Source: Sphingobium sp. CCH11-B1 (GTDB taxonomy: Bacteria; Pseudomonadota; Alphaproteobacteria; Sphingomonadales; Sphingomonadaceae). From it: a stretch of DNA of 64,000 nucleotides. This document shows positions 54,297-62,822 of the stretch, in pieces; positions within the stretch are counted from its first letter, which is position 1, and each line of letters starts with the position of its first letter. The stretch is from positions 27,512 through 91,511 of the forward strand of contig NZ_LSJY01000175.1 of the NCBI RefSeq assembly GCF_001556865.1, written 5' to 3'. The translations under genes and the position numbers were made by a program. The notes under the pieces were generated by a model that was not told where the DNA came from, searched no databases, and saw only the letters and a program-made list of their open reading frames with translations.

Positions 54297-55555
54297 GCGT
54301 TATCGAGATCAATTTCGACGGAATCATCGGCCCGAGTCACAATTATGCGGGGCTCAGCCTCGGCAACCTCGCCTCCGCGCGCAACGCCGGAGCGGTATCC
54401 CATCCCCGCGCGGCCGCACTGCAGGGGATCGAAAAGATGCGCGGCAACATCCGCCTTGGCCTGCGGCAAGGCATTTTCCTGCCGCAATGGCGGCCAGACA
54501 GCGCCTGGCTGGCCAGGCTAGGAGTCGATGTCGGCAATGCCGATCCGCATATCAGGGCGGCGGCGATGTCCGCTTCCTCCATGTGGGCCGCCAATGCGGC
54601 GACCGTTTCCCCCGCCAGCGATACGGCCGACGGTCGGACCCACCTGACCATCGCCAATCTGGTCACCATGCCGCATCGCAGCCATGAGTGGCCCCAGACG
54701 CTGGCGCAGCTGCGCGTCGCCTTCTCCGACGCGCGCGCCTTTGCGGTGCATGATCCTATCCCCGCGCCGTTCGGCGACGAAGGCGCGGCGAACCATATGC
54801 GGCTTTCGCAATCACATGACCAGGCGGGCGTGGAGGTCTTCGTCTATGGCCGTTCGGGCAGCGCCTTCCCGGCGCGGCAGCATGTGGAGGCAAGCAAGGC
54901 CATCGCGCGCATCCATGGCCTCGACCCTGCCCGTACCCTGTTCGTCCAGCAGTCGGAGGAAGCGATCGCCGCAGGCGCGTTCCATAATGATGTGGTGGCG
55001 GTGGCGAACGAGCACATACTCTTCGCGCATGAGCAGGCCTTTGCCGACAAGGATCGTTTCTATGCCGATCTGCGGGCCGCCCTGCCCGCGGTAGAAATCG
55101 TGGAAGTTCCGGCCAGCGCCGTCAGCCTGTCCGATGCGATCGCCTCCTATCTCTTCAACGCGCAGCTTGTGACGTTGCCGGACGGGGCAGGCATGGCGCT
55201 GATCCTGCCCACAGAGGCGCAGCAGGTGCCGGCGGTCTGGCGCTGGCTGGAGGGAATGATCGCCGGAAACGGTCCCATCCGCCGGCTCGTGCCAGTCGAC
55301 GTGCGTCAGTCCATGGCCAATGGCGGCGGCCCGGCCTGCCTGCGGTTGCGCGTCGTGGCCGATCCGGCCGACATCGATCCACGCTTCCTGGTGGACGAGG
55401 CGCGGCTGGACGGCATCGCCCGGATCGTCGCCGGATATTGGCCGGAACGGATCGCGCCGGACGACCTTGGCGATACCCGGCTGATCGCGCAGATCGAACA
55501 ATCATGGTTAACGCTTGTTGACCATCTTCAGCTTTCCGGGGACTTGTCGATCTGA
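54293..55555 (+). CDS. astB: N-succinylarginine dihydrolase
   Basis: Second step of the pathway, releasing ammonia and CO2 from N2-succinylarginine. The 420-residue protein of the amidinotransferase fold begins EINFDGIIGPSHNYAGLSLG and carries GAANHMRLS, HNDVVAVAN (catalytic His), and the catalytic Cys349 in ANGGGPACLRLRV near the C-terminus. It overlaps astA by four bases. No astC, astD or astE is visible in the window. Confidence 0.96.
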   Translation: MSVIEINFDGIIGPSHNYAGLSLGNLASARNAGAVSHPRAAALQGIEKMRGNIRLGLRQGIFLPQWRPDSAWLARLGVDVGNADPHIRAAAMSASSMWAANAATVSPASDTADGRTHLTIANLVTMPHRSHEWPQTLAQLRVAFSDARAFAVHDPIPAPFGDEGAANHMRLSQSHDQAGVEVFVYGRSGSAFPARQHVEASKAIARIHGLDPARTLFVQQSEEAIAAGAFHNDVVAVANEHILFAHEQAFADKDRFYADLRAALPAVEIVEVPASAVSLSDAIASYLFNAQLVTLPDGAGMALILPTEAQQVPAVWRWLEGMIAGNGPIRRLVPVDVRQSMANGGGPACLRLRVVADPADIDPRFLVDEARLDGIARIVAGYWPERIAPDDLGDTRLIAQIEQSWLTLVDHLQLSGDLSI

Positions 55556-55583
55556 GCGTCGGGGGTGACGCGGACGAGTCGCC

Positions 55584-55799
55584 ATGGAACGGATCAAGAG
55601 CCTTTTCACGATCAAGACCAAGTTCGAGGCCTTTCTGGTCATCTATGCGCTCGCGCTCGGCGCGACGGAGCGTGGCGTCGTCTATATGCACACCTATCCC
55701 GGCGTGGGTGGTCAGTTGCTGGCGCTGGCCTGCTCGGGCGCTGTCTTCATGGCGGGTGGCAAGATACTCGACGCGCTGGAGTATCAGCGCAGCTATTGA
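55584..55799 (+). CDS. Small membrane protein, unknown function
   Basis: A 71-residue protein with two likely membrane segments (FEAFLVIYALALGATERGVV and GGQLLALACSGAVFMAG) and basic residues at the N-terminus (MERIKSLFTIKTK). I do not recognise a family. It lies 28 bp after astB on the same strand and could be in that transcript; its coding bias resembles its neighbours. Confidence 0.65.
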   Translation: MERIKSLFTIKTKFEAFLVIYALALGATERGVVYMHTYPGVGGQLLALACSGAVFMAGGKILDALEYQRSY

Positions 55800-55892
55800 G
55801 GCGATCCTGCCTCCAAAACGAACCCAGTTGGGATTTCACGCCGGACGGCGCCATCTATCCTCCCCCTTCATCGCAGGATGGAGGGAGCGGAG

Positions 55893-56807
55893 ATGCTGGA
55901 CGATCGTCGCCGGAGGAGCGTGCCGGCTGCCGAACTGGTGCGGAATTTCGCCCATTGGCGGGAGGTCGGATCGCGCGAGCCGGTGATGGTGACACACCAT
56001 GGCCGGGAAACCCATGTCTTCATGGGGCTTGACCGGTTCCGCACCCTGGCCGAAGACGACGCCGCAGATTCGCCGCAGGATCGCACGCTGGAACTGGCGG
56101 CGCGCATCCACCAGGGCTTGATCCTCGTCGGCCCGGACATGAGCATCGGTCATGCCAATGGCGTGGCGATGGGGTTGGCGCGACGGTGGGACCGTCAAGC
56201 CGAAGGTCAGTTGCTATGGGAGGCCTTTCCCGAAATCGCCGGGACGCTGACCGAAGCGCATATCCGCCATAGCCTGGCGTCCGGCGAGGCGAGCGCGGCC
56301 GACATCCCCTCCCCCTTTCGTGAGGACAGTTGGCTGCATGTGCAGACATTTCCTTTTGCACAGGGCGTGGCGCTGCTGATGCGGGACATCACTGCCGATA
56401 TGCAGCGGCACCGGCTGGCCGATGTCCGCTCGGCTATGCTGAAGGCGATGGAGGTCCATGGGGAGATCGCGCATGTGCGGGTATCGCCCCGCGGCTTCAT
56501 CGAGGCGGTTGATGGCGGTTTCTGCGACCTTATGGGCCTGCCGCGCGAAAGGCTGATGACGGCGGCGATCGCCGATCTGGTGGAGGTGGCGGCTCGCCCA
56601 GCCTTCCGCAGCCAGCTGGAAAGCGTGCTGCGCGGCGACGGCGACCTGCGGCTGGCCACCCGGTTGCTGACCAATGACGGTACGGTCGCCTGTGTCGATG
56701 CCGCGATCGCCCGGCTGCATGGGACTTACGGTACGGAAGGTGCGATCATCCTGATGACCCCGGCGCGCGTCCCGGGAAATATGGAAAATCACGTCCGATC
56801 TGGATGA
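55893..56807 (+). CDS. Phd/YefM-like domain fused to PAS domains
   Basis: A 304-residue protein. Residues 8-60 look like a Phd/YefM antitoxin fold: VPAAELVRNFAHWREVG, EPVMVTHHGRETHVFMGLDR and FRTLA. PAS-like sensory domains follow (about 70-180, LILVGPDMSIGHANGVAMGL; and about 190-300, SPRGFIEAVDGGFCDLMGLP). No kinase, GGDEF or HTH domain and no toxin gene is present. Start at ATG 55893 has GGAGG eight bases upstream; an earlier ATG lies 15 bases before. It may be a DNA-binding sensor that regulates the Tad-like genes that follow, but this is inference. Confidence 0.75.
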   Translation: MLDDRRRRSVPAAELVRNFAHWREVGSREPVMVTHHGRETHVFMGLDRFRTLAEDDAADSPQDRTLELAARIHQGLILVGPDMSIGHANGVAMGLARRWDRQAEGQLLWEAFPEIAGTLTEAHIRHSLASGEASAADIPSPFREDSWLHVQTFPFAQGVALLMRDITADMQRHRLADVRSAMLKAMEVHGEIAHVRVSPRGFIEAVDGGFCDLMGLPRERLMTAAIADLVEVAARPAFRSQLESVLRGDGDLRLATRLLTNDGTVACVDAAIARLHGTYGTEGAIILMTPARVPGNMENHVRSG

Positions 56808-56949
56808 ACGCCTGCACGTCGGCTTCACTTTCGCGGATGCGCGGCGATTTTGCGCGGAACGCCCGGTCGACCGCTTTGCGTAATTTGCGTGCCGGCGGTG
56901 CAGCGACCGGAAAACCGGCTTTTGATCCCATCCCGCTAGGCTGCCCATC

Positions 56950-57375
56950 ATGTTTGAGAAACCTGCCTCATCCATCCGCAGCCTGTTGCGCGACCCTAGC
57001 GGCAGCGCGATGGTGGAAGCCGCCTTCGCCGTCCCGCTGATGGTGATCCTGCTGCTTGGCATCTTGGCCTATGGCAGCTGGTTCATGACCGCGCACAGCC
57101 TGCAACAGGCCGCGAACGACGCAGCGCGCGCATCGGTGGCCGGGCTGGACAGCGCGGAACGGCGGATGCTGGTAGAGCAGAGCGTCGCCGCCAGCCGGGC
57201 TGCCTTCCCCCTTCCGGGTGCCCAGACCATCGATTTGGGCACCAGCGAGAGCGGCGGATACTGCACCGTCACGCTGCGCTATAACCTCGCCAACGCCGCC
57301 ATCTTCTCCGTGCTTCCCGTGCCGCTACCGGGCGAAGTGCTGGAACGCAGCGCGGTGGTGCGGATCGCCGGATGA
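56950..57375 (+). CDS. TadE-like pilus assembly protein
   Basis: A 141-residue pseudopilin-like protein with one N-terminal membrane helix (DPSGSAMVEAAFAVPLMVIL LLGILAYG) carrying the TadE signature G-S-A-x-VE-A-A-F, followed by a periplasmic domain. TadE and TadF proteins are minor pseudopilins of Flp/Tad secretion systems. It overlaps the next, TadG-like, gene by four bases. No other tad or cpa gene is nearby. Confidence 0.88.
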   Translation: MFEKPASSIRSLLRDPSGSAMVEAAFAVPLMVILLLGILAYGSWFMTAHSLQQAANDAARASVAGLDSAERRMLVEQSVAASRAAFPLPGAQTIDLGTSESGGYCTVTLRYNLANAAIFSVLPVPLPGEVLERSAVVRIAG

Positions 57376-58994
57376 AGCGCCGCTGCCTTAAGCGCCTTGC
57401 GGGCGATGGCCGGGGCGGCATCAGCGTGCTCCTTGCCGGTTCGATCTTCATGCTGGCGGGCGCGAGCACCGTCGCAGTGGACCTTGGTTCCATCTACCTT
57501 GCACGGCGGCAGTTACAGGGGATAGCGGACGCCGCCGCGCTGGCTGCCTCTAGCGGCGGGCGCATGGCGGCGGAACAATTGATCGTGCAGAGCGGGGTCG
57601 GCGGCGTCGCCATCGCATCCATGGAGACGGGCAGCTACGCCGCCGACCCGGCAATCCCGGTCGCGTCGCGATTTCGCGCTGGCGACCCGGAGGGCAACGC
57701 GACCCGCATAGCGGTGCAGCGGCGGGTACCCCTCTTCTTCGGACGGCTGCTGGTGGGGCGCGATGGCGTCGACCTCGCCGCCCGCGCCACCGCAGCCAAG
57801 TCCGACGCCGCTGCCTTCTCCATCGGCACCGGCCTTGCCTCCCTCAGCGGCGGCGTGCCCAACATGCTGCTGTCCAGCCTCGCCGGTACGGAACTCAACC
57901 TGTCGGTGATGGACTATAACGGCCTTGCGAACGCCAATCTCGACCTCCTCCATGTCGCCGACGCCCTGCGGCTGCGGCTTGGCCGCGACGGAGAGGCCTA
58001 TGGCGCGCTGTTCGACCGGGATATTCCCCTCTCCACCGTGCTTGCCGCCATGGCGGATGCGTCCGGGGGCAGCCCCGCCGCCGCCACCTTGCTGGCGCTT
58101 GCCGGGCGAATTCCAGGACGCACCGTGCGGATGAGCGACATCATCGACCTGGGACCGGCGCGCAACGCTGCTGATCCGGCCGGACAGCCCAATATCCTGC
58201 TCGATGCCTTTTCCATGCTGCGCATGGTCCTCACTCCCGCATCGGGCGTGTCCATGCCCATCGACCTGAGGCTGACCGTGCCGGGCCTCAGCAGCACGCG
58301 GCTGATGCTGGTCATGGGCGGCGGGCAAAGCCAGTCGCCGCTCATGACGCTGACCACCAGCCGCGACGTAGTGGTGCGCACCGCCCAGACGCGCCTCTAT
58401 CTGGAAAGCACGGTCGCCACGGCGCTGGGCGGCCTCGCGTCCGTGCGCATCCCTCTCTATATCGAGCTTGCGGCCGCAGAGGCCCGGCTGTCGGACATCC
58501 GTTGCGGACCGGATGGCGGCGTCACGCTTGCCGTCACGCCCTCCATCGGATCGGCCGCGCTGGGGGAGGTAGATGTCGCTGCGCTGACGAACTTCGCTGC
58601 GCCGGTCAGTCCCCGGCCAGCGCTGCTGGCGCAGACCTTGGGAACGCAGATCACCGGTTTTGCCCAGGTCTTGCTTGGCGGGACGCAGGCGCAGAGCGTG
58701 CATTTTTCCGCAACAGAGATCGACGCGCAGCAGGTCAGGACCGTCAGCACCAACGACGTGATGCAAGGCATCGCGGCCAGCCTGGCCGATCGAACCCAGA
58801 TAAAGGTGACCGTACTGGGCATCACCGTCGGCAACAGTCCGCTGAGCCCCCTTATCGGATCCCTGCTCGGCACGACCGCGCCGTTGATCGACGGCCTGTT
58901 GAATAGCATCATGGCGACGATGGGCGTCAGGCTGGGTTCGGCGGACGTGCGCGTGCATGAACGGCGATGCGGCATCCCGGCGATCGTGGCGTGA
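57372..58994 (+). CDS. TadG-like pilus assembly protein
   Basis: A 540-residue protein whose N-terminus (DGRGGISVLLAGSIFMLAGA STVAVDLGSIYLARRQLQGIADAAALAAS) is the TadG/Flp-type membrane segment and helical repeat region. The rest is a large periplasmic part with glycine- and leucine-rich stretches and a cysteine pair (DIRCGPDGG, HERRCGIP). It is the partner of the preceding TadE-like gene. With only this pair present, the complete Tad machine must be encoded elsewhere or the pair may serve another envelope function. Confidence 0.85.
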   Translation: MKRRCLKRLAGDGRGGISVLLAGSIFMLAGASTVAVDLGSIYLARRQLQGIADAAALAASSGGRMAAEQLIVQSGVGGVAIASMETGSYAADPAIPVASRFRAGDPEGNATRIAVQRRVPLFFGRLLVGRDGVDLAARATAAKSDAAAFSIGTGLASLSGGVPNMLLSSLAGTELNLSVMDYNGLANANLDLLHVADALRLRLGRDGEAYGALFDRDIPLSTVLAAMADASGGSPAAATLLALAGRIPGRTVRMSDIIDLGPARNAADPAGQPNILLDAFSMLRMVLTPASGVSMPIDLRLTVPGLSSTRLMLVMGGGQSQSPLMTLTTSRDVVVRTAQTRLYLESTVATALGGLASVRIPLYIELAAAEARLSDIRCGPDGGVTLAVTPSIGSAALGEVDVAALTNFAAPVSPRPALLAQTLGTQITGFAQVLLGGTQAQSVHFSATEIDAQQVRTVSTNDVMQGIAASLADRTQIKVTVLGITVGNSPLSPLIGSLLGTTAPLIDGLLNSIMATMGVRLGSADVRVHERRCGIPAIVA

Positions 58995-59066
58995 TCCGCT
59001 GAACGCGATAGACGCGGTCGATGGACATCGGTTTGGGCAGGGATGGTTGGCTGTGCCGAACCGAAA

Positions 59067-59143
59067 TGGCGCACCCGGAACGATTCGAACGTCCGACCCT
59101 CAGATTCGTAGTCTGATGCTCTATCCAGCTGAGCTACGGGTGC
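59067..59143 (-). tRNA. tRNA-Arg (anticodon ACG), copy 1
   Basis: A complete 77-nt cloverleaf on the minus strand: acceptor GCACCCG/CGGGTGC, D-arm GCTC...GAGC, anticodon stem TCAGA/TCTGA with loop CTACGAA (anticodon ACG), T-arm GGACG/CGTTC, discriminator G and encoded CCA. Identical to the second copy 130 bp away. Confidence 0.97.
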
Positions 59144-59196
59144 TTTTCATCGATCGACGCGGGCTTCAAGCCCATCCGTAACGCCGGCCGAAAATA

Positions 59197-59273
59197 TGGC
59201 GCACCCGGAACGATTCGAACGTCCGACCCTCAGATTCGTAGTCTGATGCTCTATCCAGCTGAGCTACGGGTGC
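59197..59273 (-). tRNA. tRNA-Arg (anticodon ACG), copy 2
   Basis: Same 77-nt sequence as the copy at 59067-59143, on the same strand, separated by 53 bp. Structural marks and anticodon are identical, with encoded CCA. Confidence 0.97.
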
Positions 59274-59397
59274 GTGGAGACGCGCAGATAGAAGCGTGAG
59301 GCTGATTGGGCAACCCTTTTTTTGCACTTTTGCGAAGGGGGTGCCCGTCGCAACCTTTCGGGCCATTCCCTCGTTCGACTGGCCGAAGGAGACTGCC

Positions 59398-59925
59398 ATG
59401 ATGAACTTCACGATGAACGACCTGGCCCTGCTGGTCATAGCGTTGGTCATTGGCTGGATATTGGGCCTGATGATGAGCGGGCGGGGGAGGTTCAAGCGGC
59501 TGTGGCAGGAAGAGCGGATTGCCCACCGCACCGGCATCAAGGACCGGGACGCACGGCTGGAAGCGGCGAACGCCCGGATCGTCGAGCTGGAGCGGCAACG
59601 AGCGGCCCCTATTGCGACGCCCGCGGCGGCGACCGGCCTTGCAGCCGGGACGGCCGGCGCGGCTGCGACCGGTGTCCATGACCGTGACGATCTCAGCCGC
59701 ATCAACGGGATCAGCCAGCGCGAGGAAGTGGCGCTCAACGAAGCGGGCTATCACCGCTACAGCCAGATCGCTGCGATCAATGCCGAACAAGAAGCGACGC
59801 TGGAGGCGCGGCTGGGCCTCAAGCCCGGCACGATCGCGCATGACGACTGGCGCGGTCAGGCACTGGCGCTGGAGCGAGGCGAGAGCAAGCCCGGCCTATT
59901 CAGCCGCATCACGGGATCGCACTGA
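59398..59925 (+). CDS. Membrane-anchored protein with C-terminal HhH-like domain
   Basis: A 175-residue protein with one N-terminal membrane helix (DLALLVIALVIGWILGLMMS), a coiled-coil-like region (residues 35-60, LEAANARIVELERQRAA), an alanine-rich linker, and a C-terminal domain RDDLSRINGISQREEVALNE, with YSQIAAINAEQEATLEARLG and DDWRGQA. The last part resembles the helix-hairpin-helix domain found with predicted flap-endonuclease-like and L21-like proteins in alphaproteobacteria. AAGGAG six bases before ATG 59398 fixes the start. The role is unknown. Confidence 0.8.
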   Translation: MMNFTMNDLALLVIALVIGWILGLMMSGRGRFKRLWQEERIAHRTGIKDRDARLEAANARIVELERQRAAPIATPAAATGLAAGTAGAAATGVHDRDDLSRINGISQREEVALNEAGYHRYSQIAAINAEQEATLEARLGLKPGTIAHDDWRGQALALERGESKPGLFSRITGSH

Positions 59926-59951
59926 CACCCGGCGTCCTTTGATGCACGGAC

Positions 59952-59980
59952 AAAGGGCGGGGAGCGATCCCCGCCCTTTT
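59952..59980. terminator. Bidirectional terminator between HhH-like gene and ppdK
   Basis: AAAGGGCGGGGA and TCCCCGCCCTTT form a perfect 12-bp stem with a GCGA loop, followed by TTTT on the plus strand. It sits in the 59-bp gap between two convergent genes and can serve both. Confidence 0.85.
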
Positions 59981-59984
59981 CGCG

Positions 59985-62684
59985 TCATTTGGCGGCGAGC
60001 GCCGCCTGTGCCGCCGCGAGCCGGGCGATGGGCACGCGATAGGGCGACGCCGACACATAATCGAGCCCGGTCTTTTCGCAGAAGGCGATGGAGGCGGGGT
60101 CGCCGCCATGCTCGCCGCAAATACCGAGCTTGATGTCGGGACGGGTCGCCCGCCCGCGCTCCGCCGCCAGTTCGATAAGCTGGCCGACGCCCTCCACATC
60201 GATGCTGACGAACGGATCGCGGGCGAAGATGCCCTTGTCCACATATTGCGTCAGGAAGCGGCCGGCATCATCGCGGCTGATGCCGATGGTCGTTTGCGTC
60301 AGGTCATTGGTGCCGAAGGAGAAGAATTCCCCGACCTCTGCGATCTCGCCCGCCTTGAGCGCGGCGCGGGGCAGCTCGATCATGGTGCCGACCAGATATT
60401 CGACCGAAGCGCCCTGCTCGGCAAAGACATCCTTCGCGACCTGATCGACGATCGCCTTCATCAGTTCCAGCTCCTTCCTGGTGGCGACGAGCGGGATCAT
60501 GACCTCAGGGATCGGCGCTTCGCCGCTGCGCTGCTTCACGAGCAACGCAGCCTCGAAGATGGCGCGGGCCTGCATTTCGTAGATTTCCGGGTAGGTGACG
60601 CCCAGACGGCAGCCACGATGACCCAGCATGGGGTTGAATTCATGAAGTTCGGCAGCGCGGCGCTTCAATGCCTCGACGCCGACACCGGCGGCCTTCGCCA
60701 CTTCCTCGAACTCCGCCTCGCCATGAGGCAGGAATTCGTGCAGCGGCGGGTCGAGCAGGCGGATGGTGACAGGCAGGCCCGCCATCACCATGAAGATCTG
60801 CGCGAAATCGTCGCGCTGTTCGGGCAGCAGCTTGTCGAGCGCGGCGCGGCGGCCCTTCTCGCTGTCGGCAAGGATCATCTCGCGCACGGCAGTGATCCGC
60901 GCCGCGTCGAAGAACATATGTTCGGTGCGGCAGAGACCCACGCCTTCCGCGCCGAAATCGCGCGCGGTCTGGCAATCGAGCGGGGTTTCGGCGTTGGCGC
61001 GTACCTTGAGGCGACGGACCTTGTCCGCCCATCCCATCAGCACGCCGAAATCGCCGGCCAGTTCGGGCTGCACGGTCGGCACTTCGCCCGCCATCACCTC
61101 GCCGGTGGAGCCGTCGATGGTGAGGATGTCGCCTTCCTTCAACTCCCGGCCGCCGATGCGCAGGATCTTGTTGGCATTGTCGATGGAAAGACTGCCCGCG
61201 CCGGAAACGCAGGGGCGGCCCATGCCGCGCGCCACCACGGCGGCGTGGCTGGTCATGCCGCCGCGCGCGGTCAGGATGCCCTTCGCCGCGTGCATGCCGT
61301 GAATGTCCTCAGGGCTGGTTTCGACGCGGACGAGGATGACGGCATCGCCCAGTTCGTTGCGGCGTTCGGCGGTGTCGGCATCGAACACGATCGCGCCGCT
61401 GGCTGCACCGGGCGAGGCCGGCAGGCCCTTGGTCAGGACGTCGCGCGGCGCCTTGGGATCCAGCGTGGGGTGAAGCAACTGGTCGAGCGCGGCGGGATCG
61501 ACGCGGGCGACGGCTTCCTCCTCGGTGATGAGGCCTTCGGTCGCCATGTCGACCGCGATCTTGAGCGCGGCCTTGGCGGTGCGCTTGCCCGAACGGGTCT
61601 GGAGCATCCAGAGCTTGCCCTGCTGCACCGTGAATTCGATGTCCTGCATGTCGCGATAATGGGTTTCGAGGATCTGGAACACCCGCGCCAGTTCGGCATA
61701 GGTTTCCGGCATCGCCTCTTCCATCGACAGCGGCTTGGCCCCGGCCCGTTCGCGCGCGGCCTTGGTCAGATATTGCGGGGTACGGATGCCCGCGACCACG
61801 TCCTCACCCTGCGCGTTGATAAGATATTCGCCATAATAGGCGTTTTCGCCGGTGGCAGGATCGCGAGTGAACGCAACGCCGGTGGCAGAGGTGTCGCCCA
61901 TGTTGCCGAACACCATCGCCTGCACGTTGACGGCCGTGCCCCAGTCGCCCGGAATGGAATTGAGGCGACGATAGACCTTCGCCCGGTCAGCCTGCCACGA
62001 TCCGAACACCGCGCTGATCGCGCCCCAGAGCTGGTCATGCACATCCTGCGGGAAAGGCTTGTCCCAGAGCTTCTGGACAAGAGCCTTATATTCACCGACC
62101 AGCGCCTTCCAGTCGTCGGCGGTCATTTCGGTATCGAGCGTGTAGCCCTGATCTTCCTTGGCGATTTCCAGCGCTTCCTCGAACGCGCCATGATCGAGTT
62201 CCAGCACCACGTCCGAATACATCTGGATGAAGCGGCGGTAGCTGTCCCACGCGAACCGCTCGTCACCGCTGACGGTGGCGAGGCCGATGACGGTTTCGTC
62301 GTTGAGGCCGAGGTTGAGCACCGTATCCATCATGCCGGGCATGGAAATGCGCGCGCCCGAACGGACCGACACCAGCAGCGGATCGGCCGCGTCGCCGAAG
62401 CGCTTGCCGGTCACGCCCTCGATATGGGCGATGCCGCCGGCGACTTCCGCCGTCAGGCTGTCGGGATAGACGCCGCCATCCTGATAATAGCGGGTGCACA
62501 TTTCGGTCGTGATGGTGAAGCCCGGCGGAACCGGCAGGCCGATCGCGGCCATCCCGTCCAGGTTCGCGCCCTTGCCGCCCAGAAGGTTTTTGTCGCCCTT
62601 CCCCCCGTCATTCACGCCGCCGCCGAAACGATAGACATAGCGGGTGGCGGTCTCGTTCATGCTGGCTTCTTCCGTCTTGATCAT
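59985..62684 (-). CDS. ppdK: Pyruvate, phosphate dikinase
   Basis: Interconverts pyruvate, ATP and phosphate with phosphoenolpyruvate, AMP and pyrophosphate. The 899-residue protein has the N-terminal nucleotide-binding domain (NLLGGKGANLDGMAAIGLPV, SVRSGARISMPGMMDTVLN), the swivelling domain with phosphorylated His480 in GGMTSHAAVVARGMG, and the C-terminal TIM-barrel with CRTEHMFF and CGEHGGDPAS. GGGAG nine bases ahead supports the start at ATG 62684. Upstream lies the 38-bp motif shared with hsp20. Confidence 0.97.
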   Translation of the reverse strand: MIKTEEASMNETATRYVYRFGGGVNDGGKGDKNLLGGKGANLDGMAAIGLPVPPGFTITTEMCTRYYQDGGVYPDSLTAEVAGGIAHIEGVTGKRFGDAADPLLVSVRSGARISMPGMMDTVLNLGLNDETVIGLATVSGDERFAWDSYRRFIQMYSDVVLELDHGAFEEALEIAKEDQGYTLDTEMTADDWKALVGEYKALVQKLWDKPFPQDVHDQLWGAISAVFGSWQADRAKVYRRLNSIPGDWGTAVNVQAMVFGNMGDTSATGVAFTRDPATGENAYYGEYLINAQGEDVVAGIRTPQYLTKAARERAGAKPLSMEEAMPETYAELARVFQILETHYRDMQDIEFTVQQGKLWMLQTRSGKRTAKAALKIAVDMATEGLITEEEAVARVDPAALDQLLHPTLDPKAPRDVLTKGLPASPGAASGAIVFDADTAERRNELGDAVILVRVETSPEDIHGMHAAKGILTARGGMTSHAAVVARGMGRPCVSGAGSLSIDNANKILRIGGRELKEGDILTIDGSTGEVMAGEVPTVQPELAGDFGVLMGWADKVRRLKVRANAETPLDCQTARDFGAEGVGLCRTEHMFFDAARITAVREMILADSEKGRRAALDKLLPEQRDDFAQIFMVMAGLPVTIRLLDPPLHEFLPHGEAEFEEVAKAAGVGVEALKRRAAELHEFNPMLGHRGCRLGVTYPEIYEMQARAIFEAALLVKQRSGEAPIPEVMIPLVATRKELELMKAIVDQVAKDVFAEQGASVEYLVGTMIELPRAALKAGEIAEVGEFFSFGTNDLTQTTIGISRDDAGRFLTQYVDKGIFARDPFVSIDVEGVGQLIELAAERGRATRPDIKLGICGEHGGDPASIAFCEKTGLDYVSASPYRVPIARLAAAQAALAAK

Positions 62685-62784
62685 GGTCCGGCTCTCCCTG
62701 CACTGATTGCCGTGTTTGTGCGCTGCAACAATATGACCGCATTAGCGCGATAATGGGAGCCGGAATAGGAAATATCCGGCGTAA

Positions 62785-62822
62785 CTTCGCATATTTCCCG
62801 TAAAACGTGACATTAAGTTACG
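62785..62822 (-). promoter_or_regulatory. 38-bp motif upstream of ppdK, shared with hsp20
   Basis: Thirty-one of 38 positions match, without gaps, the segment at 33973-34010 upstream of hsp20. Both copies lie upstream of a minus-strand gene in the same orientation. Here GTAACTT and AAGTTAC also form a perfect 7-bp inverted repeat around it. It begins directly after the glyS stop and ends 101 bp before ppdK, so it is a plausible operator for ppdK. Confidence 0.6.

Noticed and set aside
55893-56949. Phd-like domain as part of a toxin-antitoxin module
   Set aside because: No toxin-sized gene is adjacent on either side; the next genes code for a small membrane protein and a TadE-like pseudopilin.
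59067-59273. tRNA-Arg pair as an attachment site of an integrated element
   Set aside because: No integrase, no composition change and no further att-like repeat in the flanking 5 kb; the identical copies are full tRNA genes.
60108-62753. Very long open frame of 881 codons on the plus strand opposite ppdK
   Set aside because: It mirrors ppdK, which is complete with all catalytic motifs. In GC-rich genes, stop codons are rare on the opposite strand. Its translation has no recognisable domain.
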